A stretch of 64,000 nt of DNA from contig NZ_JAMXIC010000004.1 in assembly GCF_027587375.1 (NCBI RefSeq), positions 71,299 through 135,298 on the forward strand, given 5' to 3'. Every line of letters starts with the position of its first letter. Position 1 is the first letter of the stretch. The position numbers were made by a program, and so were the translations under genes. Positions 26,411 through 35,471 of the stretch are shown piece after piece. Source of the stretch: Arthrobacter sp. B2a2-09 (GTDB lineage Bacteria; Actinomycetota; Actinomycetes; Actinomycetales; Micrococcaceae). The notes below the pieces were generated by a model, which saw only the letters and a list, made by a program, of their open reading frames with translations, did not search any database and was not told the origin of the DNA.

Positions 26411-27110
26411 GCTGAAGAACATATCCGTGCACTATGGTCGGATCCAAGCCATTTCCGACATGTCATTCAGTGTCGAAGAAGGCGAAATTGTCTCGCTCAT
26501 CGGTGCCAATGGTGCTGGCAAAACCACCACCATGAGGACCATCTCCGGATTGCTGACTCCGTCGGCTGGTTCCATCACCTTCGGCGGTAAGGACATCACC
26601 AGGATGAAAGCGCACATCCGGGTCGTCCAAGGGATTTCCCAAGCGCCCGAGGGACGCGGAATCTTCCCCGGCATGACGGTGGAGGAGAACCTTGACATGG
26701 GTTCCTACGGCCGTAAGGACCGGACCAAGGTGGCAGACGATTTGGAGCGCGTCTTCGATCTGTTTCCACGGTTGAAGGAGCGCATCAAACAGCGTGGCGG
26801 CACCATGAGCGGTGGCGAACAACAGATGCTTGCGATCGGCCGGGCGCTGATGTCCAACCCCAAGTTGCTGCTGCTGGATGAACCCTCCATGGGGCTTGCT
26901 CCGCAGTTCATCCGGCAGATCTTCAAGATCGTCACCGAGATCAACAACCAAGGCACTACGGTGCTTCTGGTGGAGCAAAACGCCAACCAGGCCCTCGCGC
27001 GTGCACACCGTGCTTTTGTCCTTGAAACCGGGTCAATTACGCACAGGGGCACCGGCAAGGAACTGCTCGCCAATCCGGCGGTCAAGGAAGCGTACCTCGG
27101 CGTCGGATAG
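26397..27110 (+). CDS. livF: Branched-chain amino acid ABC ATPase LivF
   Basis: This 237-residue ATPase has the length typical of LivF. Walker A GANGAGKTT, the Q-loop region ISQAPEGRGIFPGMTVEEN, signature MSGGEQQMLAIGRAL and Walker B LLLLDEPSMGLAP are intact. ATG 26397 is chosen because it gives the canonical LivF N-terminus (TLLELKNISVHYG); the open frame extends upstream into livG without homology. The overlap with livG is 14 bp. A long hairpin 6 bp after the stop ends the operon. Confidence 0.94.
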   Translation: MTLLELKNISVHYGRIQAISDMSFSVEEGEIVSLIGANGAGKTTTMRTISGLLTPSAGSITFGGKDITRMKAHIRVVQGISQAPEGRGIFPGMTVEENLDMGSYGRKDRTKVADDLERVFDLFPRLKERIKQRGGTMSGGEQQMLAIGRALMSNPKLLLLDEPSMGLAPQFIRQIFKIVTEINNQGTTVLLVEQNANQALARAHRAFVLETGSITHRGTGKELLANPAVKEAYLGVG

Positions 27111-27116
27111 CCGCAT

Positions 27117-27152
27117 GTGCCGGCACCCTCACAACTAGGAGGGTGCCGGCAT
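27117..27152 (+). terminator. Terminator hairpin after livF
   Basis: A perfect 14-bp stem (27117-27130 with 27139-27152, ATGCCGGCACCCTC) has an 8-nt loop. There is no U-run, as often seen in high-GC actinobacteria. Confidence 0.7.
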
Positions 27153-27242
27153 CGACGGCGGTGGAACTTTCGGTGCGGACCAAGCGTGGGAATTGGTAGC
27201 GTGAACTATCACTTCGCACCCATAGCAAGAAGGACACCCACC

Positions 27243-28184
27243 ATGGCACTCGGCGGCAACCCGATCTTCAACGGAAAGAATTTCCGTGGAGCCACACAGG
27301 CTCCGCCCGTTCCCAGCTACTCCCACGGCCAGAACCAGTACGGCCAGAACCAGTACGGCCAGAACCAGTACGGCCAGGTTCCGGGCAGCGCGCCCGGCCA
27401 GAACCAGTACGGCCAGCCCGCCTGGGCGGCACAGCCGCAGATGACCAGCGATCAGCTGCAGCAGATGTACAACCAGCCCGCGGCCGGTCCGGCCGAGACC
27501 GGCCGTATGACTTTCGACGACGTCATCGTCAAGACCGCGGCCTGCCTCGCAGTTCTGTTGCTTGGTGCAGCCGTCACGTTGTTCGTTGCCCCCGGCACCG
27601 CAAACCTCCTCATGGTTGTCGGTGCGTTGGGCGGCTTCGCGTTGGGCATGGTCAACTCCTTCAAGAAGCAGCCGTCCCCGGCGCTGATCCTGACTTATGC
27701 CGGTCTTGAGGGCTTGTTCCTCGGAGGCCTGACCCGCCTTCTGGATGGTATGTTCCCGGGCGTTGGCCTGCAGGCAGTCATCGGTACCCTCGCGGTGTTC
27801 GGCGTGACGTTGGCCCTCTTCAAGAGCGGCAAAGTGCGCGCCACCCCCAAGGCAGTGCGCTTCTTCATGATCGCCATGCTCGGCTACCTCGTCTTCGCAG
27901 TGATCAACATGGTCCTGGTGTGGACCGGCGCCGTCCAGTCGCCGTTCGGCCTGAGCAGCAGCGTGCACATCTTCGGCATCCCGTTGGGCGTTTTCATCGG
28001 CATCCTGGCTATTGGCCTGGCCGCGTTCTCCCTGGTCATGGACTTCACGAGCATCGAGCAGGGTGTCCGGCAGGGCGCTCCGGAGAAATACTCCTGGACG
28101 GCCGCTTTCGGCCTGACCGTCACGCTCGTGTGGCTCTACGTGGAGATCATCCGGCTGCTGGCGATCCTGCGCGGCGACGACTAA
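27243..28184 (+). CDS. Bax inhibitor-1/YccA-family membrane protein
   Basis: This 313-residue protein has a hydrophilic N-terminus of about 95 residues rich in Gln, Asn, Tyr and Gly, with an NQYGQ repeat. Seven hydrophobic segments follow, with TYAGLEGLFLGGLTRLLD, MDFTSIEQGVRQGAPEKYSW and WLYVEIIRLLAIL typical of the actinobacterial Bax-inhibitor-1-like (YccA/TMBIM) branch. ATG 27243 follows AGAAGGA by 8 nt. TMBIM proteins elsewhere act as pH-sensitive calcium leaks, but the role here is unknown. The tail-to-tail neighbour is a thiolase, with a shared terminator. Confidence 0.85.
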   Translation: MALGGNPIFNGKNFRGATQAPPVPSYSHGQNQYGQNQYGQNQYGQVPGSAPGQNQYGQPAWAAQPQMTSDQLQQMYNQPAAGPAETGRMTFDDVIVKTAACLAVLLLGAAVTLFVAPGTANLLMVVGALGGFALGMVNSFKKQPSPALILTYAGLEGLFLGGLTRLLDGMFPGVGLQAVIGTLAVFGVTLALFKSGKVRATPKAVRFFMIAMLGYLVFAVINMVLVWTGAVQSPFGLSSSVHIFGIPLGVFIGILAIGLAAFSLVMDFTSIEQGVRQGAPEKYSWTAAFGLTVTLVWLYVEIIRLLAILRGDD

Positions 28185-28188
28185 CCCT

Positions 28189-28229
28189 GGTGGTCTTCGG
28201 GCGGTTACGAAAGCCGCTCGAAGACCACC
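28189..28229. terminator. Bidirectional hairpin overlapping the thiolase 3' end
   Basis: The left arm (28189-28204, GGTGGTCTTCGGGCGG) pairs with 28214-28229 at 15 of 16 positions. The thiolase stop codon lies in the loop and its last codons form the right arm, so one hairpin serves both convergent genes. Confidence 0.75.
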
Positions 28230-29443
28230 GCCATGCCTTGCCCGCCACCGACGCACAGGGTCGCCAGTCCCAAGGTGCCATCCCGCTCGCGGAGGCCATT
28301 GAGCAAGGTGGTGGTCATTCGGGCACCCGTCATCCCAAAGGGGTGGCCGAGGGCGATGGCGCCGCCATGAACGTTGAGCTTCTCCGGATCGATGCCGAGT
28401 TCGCGGGCGCTCGCCACCACCTGCACGGCGAAGGCTTCGTTGAGCTCCACCAGGTCGATGTCCGCCATGCTCAGCCCCGCCAAGGCCAAGGCCCGGCGGG
28501 AGGACTCTACGGGTCCCATGCCCATGAGTTCCGGGGAAAGGGCGCTGACGCCGGTCGAGACGATACGCGCCAGCGGCTCGAGGCCGAGTTCCCGGGCCCT
28601 GAAATCGCTCATGACCACTACGGCGGCGGCGCCATCATTAAGCGGGCACGCGTTCCCCGCGGTCACGGTCCCTTCCTTGCGGAATACCGGTTCCAAGGCA
28701 CTGACCCCTTCAAGGGTGACACCGGCGCGGGGTGAATCGTCGCGGTCCACCACCGTGCCGTCCTTGCGGGTGTACGGCGTGATCTCACGGGCGTAGAAAC
28801 CTGAGGCAATGGCCGCCTCAGCGCGGTTCTGGCTCCGGACTGCCCACAGATCCTGCTCCTCGCGACTGATCCCGTGGCTCGTGGCGACGTTTTCCGCGGT
28901 CTGTCCCATCGCGATGTAGACGTCCGGCATCCGTCCACCCATGCGCGGATCCGTCCATGGGGTGTTGGACGCGGCCCGGGCGGCCGTGCGGGCACGCGCC
29001 GCTTCAAACAGGGGGTTATGCAGGCTGGTGTCCGTTTCCCCCGCCCCTGCCCAGTTCTGGTAACGGGACACGGACTCTACCCCCGCCGAGACAAAGGCAT
29101 GGCCTTCCCCGGAACCGATGGCGTGGAAGGCCATCCGCAGGGTCTGCAGGCTCGAGGCGCAAAAGCGGTTGATCGTGGCCGCGGGGACGGTGTCCAGACC
29201 GGCCAGGACGCTCACCACCCGGGCCATGTTCGAACCGGCCTCGCCACTGGGTTCGGCGCAACCAAGGTAGAGGTCATCGAGGCCGCGGCCGTCCAGTGAT
29301 CCCGGATCGAAAGCCGGAATCTTCGCCAGCGCAGCAGTCACCATCGCCGCCGCGAGGTCATCAGGACGTTCGTCCTTGAGCGACCCTTTGAAGGCCCGTC
29401 CAATGGGGCTTCTGGCGGTGGAAACAATGACGGCCTCAGTCAT
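28205..29443 (-). CDS. Thiolase (acetyl-CoA acetyl/acyltransferase)
   Basis: This 412-residue thiolase II-type enzyme condenses or cleaves acyl-CoA. The nucleophile Cys95 lies in NRFCASSLQT, the acid/base residues are in GGAIALGHPFGMTGAR and LCVGGGQGMA, and NEAFAVQVVASAREL is the usual Asn-Glu motif. No partner beta-oxidation genes are adjacent, so it could serve fatty-acid or ketone metabolism. ATG 29443 follows a GGGGG purine run. It is convergent with the Bax-inhibitor-like gene, sharing a terminator that overlaps its coding end. Confidence 0.92.
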   Translation of the reverse strand: MTEAVIVSTARSPIGRAFKGSLKDERPDDLAAAMVTAALAKIPAFDPGSLDGRGLDDLYLGCAEPSGEAGSNMARVVSVLAGLDTVPAATINRFCASSLQTLRMAFHAIGSGEGHAFVSAGVESVSRYQNWAGAGETDTSLHNPLFEAARARTAARAASNTPWTDPRMGGRMPDVYIAMGQTAENVATSHGISREEQDLWAVRSQNRAEAAIASGFYAREITPYTRKDGTVVDRDDSPRAGVTLEGVSALEPVFRKEGTVTAGNACPLNDGAAAVVVMSDFRARELGLEPLARIVSTGVSALSPELMGMGPVESSRRALALAGLSMADIDLVELNEAFAVQVVASARELGIDPEKLNVHGGAIALGHPFGMTGARMTTTLLNGLRERDGTLGLATLCVGGGQGMAVVFERLS

Positions 29444-29495
29444 GCCCCCAGCTTACGCCGGGGCCCGCTCGCCGAATGCGGCGAATGCACCGACG

Positions 29496-30665
29496 TCAGG
29501 CGAGGCGTGTGGCCCCGGCGGCCGGGGTCACGGTGAAGATGTCCGGCGTCGTGAAACCGGCCGCCACGAAGGCGCGTACGACGGCGTCGCGCACCTCCTG
29601 CTCATGGCCCACCGGAGTGAGGGCGATCGCTGAGCCGCCGAAGCCGCCTCCTGTCATTCGGGCACCGATGGCGCCGTGGGCGCGGGAGGTTTCCACCGCG
29701 AGATCCAGCTCCGGGCACGAGATTTCGAAGTCATCGCGCATGGACACGTGGCTCGCATCCAGGAGCCTGCCGATGTGGGCGGGCCCGTCCGTGATGAGGC
29801 GTTCCACCGTTTGCAACACGCGGTCGTTCTCCGTGACGATGTGCCGCACCCGCCGGAAAGTCGTGCTGTCCAGGAGGCCGCTGGCTTCCTCCAGATCGCC
29901 GATGCCAACGTCGCGAAGGGCCGGGACGCCCAGTACTTGGGCCCCCAGTTCGCAGGAAGCCCGACGGGAGGCGTAGCCCCCGTCCGCATGCGAATGGGAG
30001 ACCTTGGTGTCGATGACGAGCAACACGAGCCCGGCTTCCTGGGCGTCGAAGGGGACCAGTTGTACGCTTTGGTCGCGGCAGTCCAGGAAGACGGCATGGC
30101 CCTTTGACCCGCGAAGCGAGGCAGACTGGTCCATGATTCCGGTGGGAGCGCCCACGAAGTCGTTTTCGGCCCTTTGCGTTGCGAGCACCATGTCTTCGGC
30201 ACCCAGTCCCGCGCCCGTCAGCTCGTTGAGGGCCGAGATGACTGCGCATTCGATGGCGTGCGAGGAAGACAGTCCAGCGCCAAGGGGGACATCGGAATCC
30301 ATGAGGAGATCGAAGCCGGGGACATGGATGCCGCGCTGTTGCAAGGCCCAGGCCACGCCGAGCGGATACTTCGTCCAGCCCTTGGCTGCTCCCGGGGCCA
30401 ACATGTCCACGTCGGCCTCGACCATGCCCTGCTCGCCGAAAGTGGACAGCAGCCGGACGCGTGAATCACGGCGGATCCGGACTGCAACCTTCGCGGTCTT
30501 GTCGATCGCGAAGGGCAACACGAAACCCTCGTTGTAATCGGTGTGCTCGCCGATCAGGTTCACGCGTCCCGGTGCCTGCCACACGCCGTCGGGGGCTGAA
30601 CCGAAAGTCGACTCGAAATGCCCGGACAGGACGCTCAGGGCGGGGGCATCGGGAGTGGAGGTCAT
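29496..30665 (-). CDS. galK: Galactokinase
   Basis: This 389-residue GHMP kinase phosphorylates galactose to galactose 1-phosphate. The galactokinase signature GRVNLIGEHTDYNEGFVLP, the ATP loop PLGAGLSSSHAIECA and the C-terminal motif MTGGGFGGSAIAL are intact. Its ATG overlaps the galT stop by 4 bp, so it is translated from a galTK mRNA. It supplies the substrate of GalT in the Leloir pathway. Confidence 0.96.
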   Translation of the reverse strand: MTSTPDAPALSVLSGHFESTFGSAPDGVWQAPGRVNLIGEHTDYNEGFVLPFAIDKTAKVAVRIRRDSRVRLLSTFGEQGMVEADVDMLAPGAAKGWTKYPLGVAWALQQRGIHVPGFDLLMDSDVPLGAGLSSSHAIECAVISALNELTGAGLGAEDMVLATQRAENDFVGAPTGIMDQSASLRGSKGHAVFLDCRDQSVQLVPFDAQEAGLVLLVIDTKVSHSHADGGYASRRASCELGAQVLGVPALRDVGIGDLEEASGLLDSTTFRRVRHIVTENDRVLQTVERLITDGPAHIGRLLDASHVSMRDDFEISCPELDLAVETSRAHGAIGARMTGGGFGGSAIALTPVGHEQEVRDAVVRAFVAAGFTTPDIFTVTPAAGATRLA

Positions 30666-31795
30666 GCTGGGGCCCCTTCCGGAATAGGGCGCCGCGAATC
30701 GCTGGCGACGGCGCGCAGCCGTTCTGCCACGGATTCGGGCGTGGTGTCGTTGATGAAGGCTCCCATGGCGGCCTCGGAACCGGCAAGGTACTTGAGCTTG
30801 TCGGCGGCACGGCGCGGGGAGGTGAGTTGCAGGTGCAGGTGGCCGGACGGTCTCAAAGCGGGATCCAAGGGTGCCTGGTGCCAGGCGGAAATGTACGGCG
30901 TGGGAGTTGGATACAGGGCGTCCATGCGCTTGAGCAACTCGAGGTAGACATGGGCCAGTTCGTCGCGTTCTTCGCCACTCAAGGCGGCGAGGTCTGGAAC
31001 TTGCCGATGCGGGACGAGGTGCACCTCCAGCGGCCAGCGAGCAGCGAACGGCACGTAAGCGCTGAAATGCCCGGCCTCGAGCACCATGCGGCCTCCGTCC
31101 TGCCGTTCAGCCTTGAGGATCGAGGACGTCAGCGATTCCCGGCCCTTGGAGTCGTCGAAGTGCCGGCTGGCGGCGGCGCCAAGGCTTGCCGCCCGCGGCG
31201 TGACGTAGGGGTAGGCATAGATCTGTCCGTGCGGGTGGTGGAGGGTTACCCCGATGTCCGCACCCCGGTTTTCAAAAGGGAACACCTGCTGGATTCCAGG
31301 GAGAGCGCTGAGCGCCTCGGTCCGGTGCGCCCAAGCCTCAATGACCGTGCGTGCCCTGGTTTCGCCAAGCCCGGCAAAGGATCCTGTGTGGCTGGGGGTG
31401 AACGAGACAACTTCGCAGCGGCCGTAGGCGGGGCCTGACGTTCCCCAAGCAGGGGTGCCGGGGATCGTCCCGACCGCGGGTCCCAGGGAAGGGAATCGGT
31501 TCTCGAAAACCACGACGTCGTAGTCCGGCGCGGGAATTTCCGAAGGGTTCGCGGGCGTGGTGGGGCAGATCGGACACTGGTCCGCGGGCGGCAGGTGGGT
31601 GCGGCTTTGGCGGTGTGCCGCGACGGCGACCCATTCGCCGCTCAGCGCGTCGTAGCGCAGCTCGCCCGGATCAGCGCGCGACGGCAGCTCACGGTGATCC
31701 GTCAGCGAGCCGGGATCGCGCTCCGGCGAGCCGGCGTCGTCGAAATAGATCAGCTCCCGGCCATCGGCGAGGCGTGTGCTGGTAAGGCGAGTCAT
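30662..31795 (-). CDS. galT: Galactose-1-phosphate uridylyltransferase
   Basis: This 377-residue HIT-superfamily enzyme exchanges UMP between UDP-glucose and galactose 1-phosphate. The catalytic HHPHGQIYAY motif and the zinc-site Cys pair in DQCPICPTTP are visible. FENRFPSLGP and EVHLVPHRQ are also family features. ATG 31795 gives the expected N-terminus; a longer open frame beyond it runs into galM. It is the first gene of the galTK unit, divergent from galM. Confidence 0.95.
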   Translation of the reverse strand: MTRLTSTRLADGRELIYFDDAGSPERDPGSLTDHRELPSRADPGELRYDALSGEWVAVAAHRQSRTHLPPADQCPICPTTPANPSEIPAPDYDVVVFENRFPSLGPAVGTIPGTPAWGTSGPAYGRCEVVSFTPSHTGSFAGLGETRARTVIEAWAHRTEALSALPGIQQVFPFENRGADIGVTLHHPHGQIYAYPYVTPRAASLGAAASRHFDDSKGRESLTSSILKAERQDGGRMVLEAGHFSAYVPFAARWPLEVHLVPHRQVPDLAALSGEERDELAHVYLELLKRMDALYPTPTPYISAWHQAPLDPALRPSGHLHLQLTSPRRAADKLKYLAGSEAAMGAFINDTTPESVAERLRAVASDSRRPIPEGAPA

Positions 31796-31898
31796 GGATT
31801 TATGGTGCCACAGAGCGCTCAAAAAGGCAAAATAACTAACAAAATTGAACATTAAGCGATGGGACCAAGCGACACGCGGGATGCAGTACGGTGGTGCC
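31796..31898. promoter_or_regulatory. Divergent galT/galM promoter region
   Basis: An AT-rich tract (about 31822-31858, with AAAATAACTAACAAAATTG) stands out from the high-GC surroundings and likely holds the galT promoter and a sugar-responsive operator. On the other strand TACGGT (31887-31892) ends 6 nt before the galM ATG, so galM is probably leaderless. No perfect dyad was found. Confidence 0.5.
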
Positions 31899-32849
31899 AT
31901 GCCTCCCACAACACCGTTTTCCGCGCCAGGCGAAGAGACCATATCCCGCCGCTTTGCCAGCGGACGCCAATTCGAGATCCGCCGCGGTGACGCACTCGCC
32001 GTCGTCACCGAGCTCGCCGCGGGCTTGCGGTTGTTCAGCCGCGACGGCGTCCAGCTCACCGAGAGCTACGGTGACGGGCAACTTCCGCCCGGCGCCACCG
32101 GAATTACCCTGGCTCCGTGGGCCAACCGGATCGAGGACGGGATCTGGTACCTTGACGGCAAGAAGCAGCAACTGGACATCACGGAGGTGTCCCGCAGCAA
32201 CGCGAGCCACGGGCTCCTGCGCAACTCGTCCTATGCCCTCGTGGCGGAAGACGAGTTCTCCGTGACCCTCGAAGCCGTGATCTTCCCGCAGCACGGCTAC
32301 CCCTTCCTCGCCCGGCATCAGGTCCGGTACGAGATCGACGCCGGGCTCGCACTGCGGGTCTCCCAGAGTTTCATCAATGATTCGGCTGCCCCCGCGCCTT
32401 TCGTACTCGGGGCGCACCCGTATTTGCGCGTGGGGGACGTTCCGCCAGAAGAGCTGGTCCTGACTGTCCACGCCGGCACGCGGCTCGTGGCCGACGAGCG
32501 GCTTATCCCGCGTAGCTCTGTCGCCGTCGATGGCGATTTTGATCTTGGCGGCGGCCGCAGTGTGGGCGGCCTCGATATCGATGTGGCGTTCACCGGGTTG
32601 GCGTACGACGGCGGCGTCGCCCGCCAAACGCTGTCAGCGCCGGATGGCCGGAGCGTTTCCTTGGAGCAGGACGAAAACTGCGCCTACGTCCATGTTTTCG
32701 TCACGGATACTTTTCCGGGCCGCTCGAAGGCCGTTGCGATCGAGCCCATGACCGGTCCGGCGAACGCGTTCAACTCGGGGGAGGGCCTCCGCTGGCTTGA
32801 ACCGGGGGAGACCTTCACCATGACGTGGGGAATTGTGGGCGCGCTGTAG
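31899..32849 (+). CDS. Aldose 1-epimerase (mutarotase) family protein
   Basis: This 316-residue galactose-mutarotase-like protein has WANRIEDGIWYLDGKK, the catalytic His regions ASHGLLRN and GAHPYLRVG, and EPMTGPANAFNSG containing the catalytic Glu. It interconverts sugar anomers, supplying alpha-galactose for GalK. Divergent placement next to galTK supports a galM role, though the sequence resembles the broader YphB-like group, so other aldoses are possible. It has no Shine-Dalgarno and a TACGGT box at the leaderless distance. Confidence 0.88.
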   Translation: MPPTTPFSAPGEETISRRFASGRQFEIRRGDALAVVTELAAGLRLFSRDGVQLTESYGDGQLPPGATGITLAPWANRIEDGIWYLDGKKQQLDITEVSRSNASHGLLRNSSYALVAEDEFSVTLEAVIFPQHGYPFLARHQVRYEIDAGLALRVSQSFINDSAAPAPFVLGAHPYLRVGDVPPEELVLTVHAGTRLVADERLIPRSSVAVDGDFDLGGGRSVGGLDIDVAFTGLAYDGGVARQTLSAPDGRSVSLEQDENCAYVHVFVTDTFPGRSKAVAIEPMTGPANAFNSGEGLRWLEPGETFTMTWGIVGAL

Positions 32850-32890
32850 ATGGGTTTCCCATCCGGCACTCCCTGCGGAATTATGGGGGA

Positions 32891-34216
32891 ATGACGCCAG
32901 CACAGGACGCCACGCCAACAAGTGACCCGGTTTCGGCCGTGCCCAGGGCGGTGTCGGAACATCACATTGCGCAGGACATCCCGTACGGAGTCCGGATTGC
33001 CGCCGCTTGGGCCTGGCGGGTGGGCCTCATATTGGTGGTACTTGGGGCCCTCATTTGGTTGTTGGGGAAGGTCAGCTTCCTCATCATCCCGCTCATGGTC
33101 GCCTCCCTCCTGGCCGGCTTGCTCTATCCGGTCACGGGGTGGCTCAGGAAGCTCAAGGTGCCGCACGGAGCGGCTGTCGCCATCACTGTGGTGGGGTTCC
33201 TCGGGGTCATTGCGGGAGCCCTGGCGTTGGTGGGACGGCAGCTTGCCGTGGGATTCGGCGAGCTCTGGCTGGAAGCGCTTGCGGGCATCCAGCAAATCCA
33301 GGCGTGGCTCGCCGATGGGCCGCTGCATCTGACCGCGGACCAGATCGACACATATATCCAGAGCGCCACCGCGGCCCTGCAGAACAACAGCAGCAGCATC
33401 CTCAGCGGTGCCCTGTCGTTCGGTAGTACCGCCGGGCATTTTGCCGCGGGCATGGTCTTGGCCCTGTTCATCCTGATTTTCTTCCTCCTGGAAGGATCCA
33501 GGATCTGGCGGTTCATTGTCGGGCTCCTGCCCAGGACTGCACGCTCAGCGGCCGACGGCGCCGGCCGGCGCGGTTGGTCGTCGATGGTCAGCTACGTGCG
33601 CATCCAGATGTTCGTGGCGTTCGTGGACGCGGTGGGGATCGGCGTCGGCGCAGCGATTATCCAGGTTCCCCTCGCCCTGCCCCTGGGTGTCCTGGTGTTT
33701 ATCGGTTCATTTATCCCGGTGGTTGGTGCCCTCGTGACGGGAGCCATCGCCGTGCTCCTGGCTTTGGTGGCCAACGGTCCCGTCAACGCGCTCGTCATGT
33801 TGGCCATCGTGCTGTTCGTGCAGCAGCTAGAAAGCCATATCCTCCAGCCGCTCATCATGGGCAAGGCCGTATCGCTGCACCCTGTCGCCGTGATCTTGTC
33901 GGTCGCAGCCGGTTCCTACCTGGCCGGAATCCCGGGAGCGCTCTTTGCCGTTCCGCTCCTCGCCGTAGCAAATACGGCGGTTCGCTATATTGCCGCGCGG
34001 ACGTGGGAACATGATGAAGGACTGATGACGGCGTACGCTGGCGCAGGGACTGCACCACAGGACTCCGATGAGGACCCCACCATCAAGGAAATCCACCTTC
34101 CCGGCGCCATCGCCGGCGCACGGTCCAACAGCGGCAAAGGCGCCGCAGGTCAGTACGCGGCTGCGGAACGGACATTCCCCAAGGATGCCGCAGGCCACAC
34201 CAACAAAGGAGAATAA
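32891..34216 (+). CDS. AI-2E (PerM) family transporter
   Basis: This 441-residue membrane protein has about eight hydrophobic segments. A central soluble region around 110-200 and the conserved C-terminal half (GVLVFIGSFIPVVGALVTG, QQLESHILQPLIMGKAVSLHP, SVAAGSYLAGIPGALFAVP) place it in the AI-2E transporter/PerM family. Exporter or sodium/proton antiporter roles are reported for members, and the substrate here is unknown. The hydrophilic tail (about 380-441) is extra. The start is ATG 32891, immediately after GGGGGA; the frame is open further upstream without homology. Confidence 0.88.
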   Translation: MTPAQDATPTSDPVSAVPRAVSEHHIAQDIPYGVRIAAAWAWRVGLILVVLGALIWLLGKVSFLIIPLMVASLLAGLLYPVTGWLRKLKVPHGAAVAITVVGFLGVIAGALALVGRQLAVGFGELWLEALAGIQQIQAWLADGPLHLTADQIDTYIQSATAALQNNSSSILSGALSFGSTAGHFAAGMVLALFILIFFLLEGSRIWRFIVGLLPRTARSAADGAGRRGWSSMVSYVRIQMFVAFVDAVGIGVGAAIIQVPLALPLGVLVFIGSFIPVVGALVTGAIAVLLALVANGPVNALVMLAIVLFVQQLESHILQPLIMGKAVSLHPVAVILSVAAGSYLAGIPGALFAVPLLAVANTAVRYIAARTWEHDEGLMTAYAGAGTAPQDSDEDPTIKEIHLPGAIAGARSNSGKGAAGQYAAAERTFPKDAAGHTNKGE

Positions 34217-34219
34217 CCC

Positions 34220-35458
34220 GTGAATACCCTCGATACCCTGCCCGTCACCCTGGACGATGTCCTTAAGGCGCGGGAGCTGCTCGAGGGCATTATTACCAAG
34301 ACGCCCATCGAGTCCTCACGGGCCCTGGGAGCGATGGTAGGCGGAGAGGTCTTCTTCAAATGCGAGAACCTCCAGCGGGCAGGTTCCTTCAAGGTCCGTG
34401 GCGCCTATGTGCGGATGGCGCGCCTGTCTCCTGAGGAAAAGAAGCGCGGCGTGGTCGCGGCTTCGGCTGGCAACCACGCGCAAGGCGTTGCAGTGGCGGC
34501 GAAAAGCCTGGGAATCAAGGCACGCATCTACATGCCGCTCGGCGTAGCGCTTCCGAAGCTTGCTGCGACCCGCAGCCACGGAGCCGAAGTTGTCCTGCAC
34601 GGACACAACGTCGATGAGGCCCTGGCCGAGGCGCAACGCTACGCCGACGAAACAGGCGCCGTCTTCGTCCACCCCTTCGACAACGTCGACGTCGTGGCGG
34701 GCCAGGGCACCGTCGGGCTCGAAATCCTGGACCAGGTCCCCAACGTCGACACTGTCCTCATGGGCGTCGGTGGCGGTGGCCTGCTGGCTGGAGTCGCCGT
34801 CGCGATCAAAGCGAGGGCAAGGGAGCTGGGACGCGAGATCCGGATCATCGGCGTGCAGGCCGAAAATGCGGCCGCCTACCCGCCGTCGCTCGCCGCCGAT
34901 GCCTTGGTGCCGCTCAAGAAGGTTTCCACCATGGCGGATGGCATCGCCGTCGGACGCCCCGGCCAACTGCCCTTCAGCATCATCCGCGAACTTGTGGACG
35001 ACGTCGTGACCGTGAGCGAAGACTCCTTGGCCCGGGCGCTCATCTTCCTGCTGGAGCGGGCCAAGATGGTGGTTGAGCCGGCCGGTGCTGTCGGCGTCGC
35101 CGCCCTCATGGACGGCAAGATCGAAAACCCCGGAACCACTGCCGTCATCCTGTCCGGCGGCAACATCGACCCCATGCTGATGCTCAAGGTGATCCAGCGC
35201 GGCCTCTCAGCGGCCGGACGCTACATGACAGTGCGCATGATGCTGGATGACCGGCCCGGTTCCTTGGCCACCATCGCCCGCATCATCGCCGAAAACGATG
35301 CGAATGTGACCGGCCTGGACCACACGCGGGTGGGCGGCGCGATCAGCATGGGCGACGTCTCCATCACCGTCAACCTGGAAACCAAGGGCCACGAGCACAG
35401 CGAGCAGGTCCTGGCAGCCCTTCGTGCCGAGGGCTTCCACCCGATCGTGGTGCACTGA
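34220..35458 (+). CDS. ilvA: Threonine ammonia-lyase
   Basis: This 412-residue PLP enzyme deaminates threonine to 2-oxobutyrate. The PLP lysine is in AGSFKVRGAY, the phosphate-binding loop is VGGGGLLAGVAV, and SAGNHAQGVAVA is the substrate loop. A single C-terminal ACT domain (about 330-412, DDRPGSLATIARIIAENDANV) matches the shorter TdcB-like/actinobacterial class, not the double-ACT biosynthetic form. It starts 3 bp after the transporter gene and is probably in the same transcript. Confidence 0.92.
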   Translation: MNTLDTLPVTLDDVLKARELLEGIITKTPIESSRALGAMVGGEVFFKCENLQRAGSFKVRGAYVRMARLSPEEKKRGVVAASAGNHAQGVAVAAKSLGIKARIYMPLGVALPKLAATRSHGAEVVLHGHNVDEALAEAQRYADETGAVFVHPFDNVDVVAGQGTVGLEILDQVPNVDTVLMGVGGGGLLAGVAVAIKARARELGREIRIIGVQAENAAAYPPSLAADALVPLKKVSTMADGIAVGRPGQLPFSIIRELVDDVVTVSEDSLARALIFLLERAKMVVEPAGAVGVAALMDGKIENPGTTAVILSGGNIDPMLMLKVIQRGLSAAGRYMTVRMMLDDRPGSLATIARIIAENDANVTGLDHTRVGGAISMGDVSITVNLETKGHEHSEQVLAALRAEGFHPIVVH

Positions 35459-35471
35459 CGGGCTGCTGACC

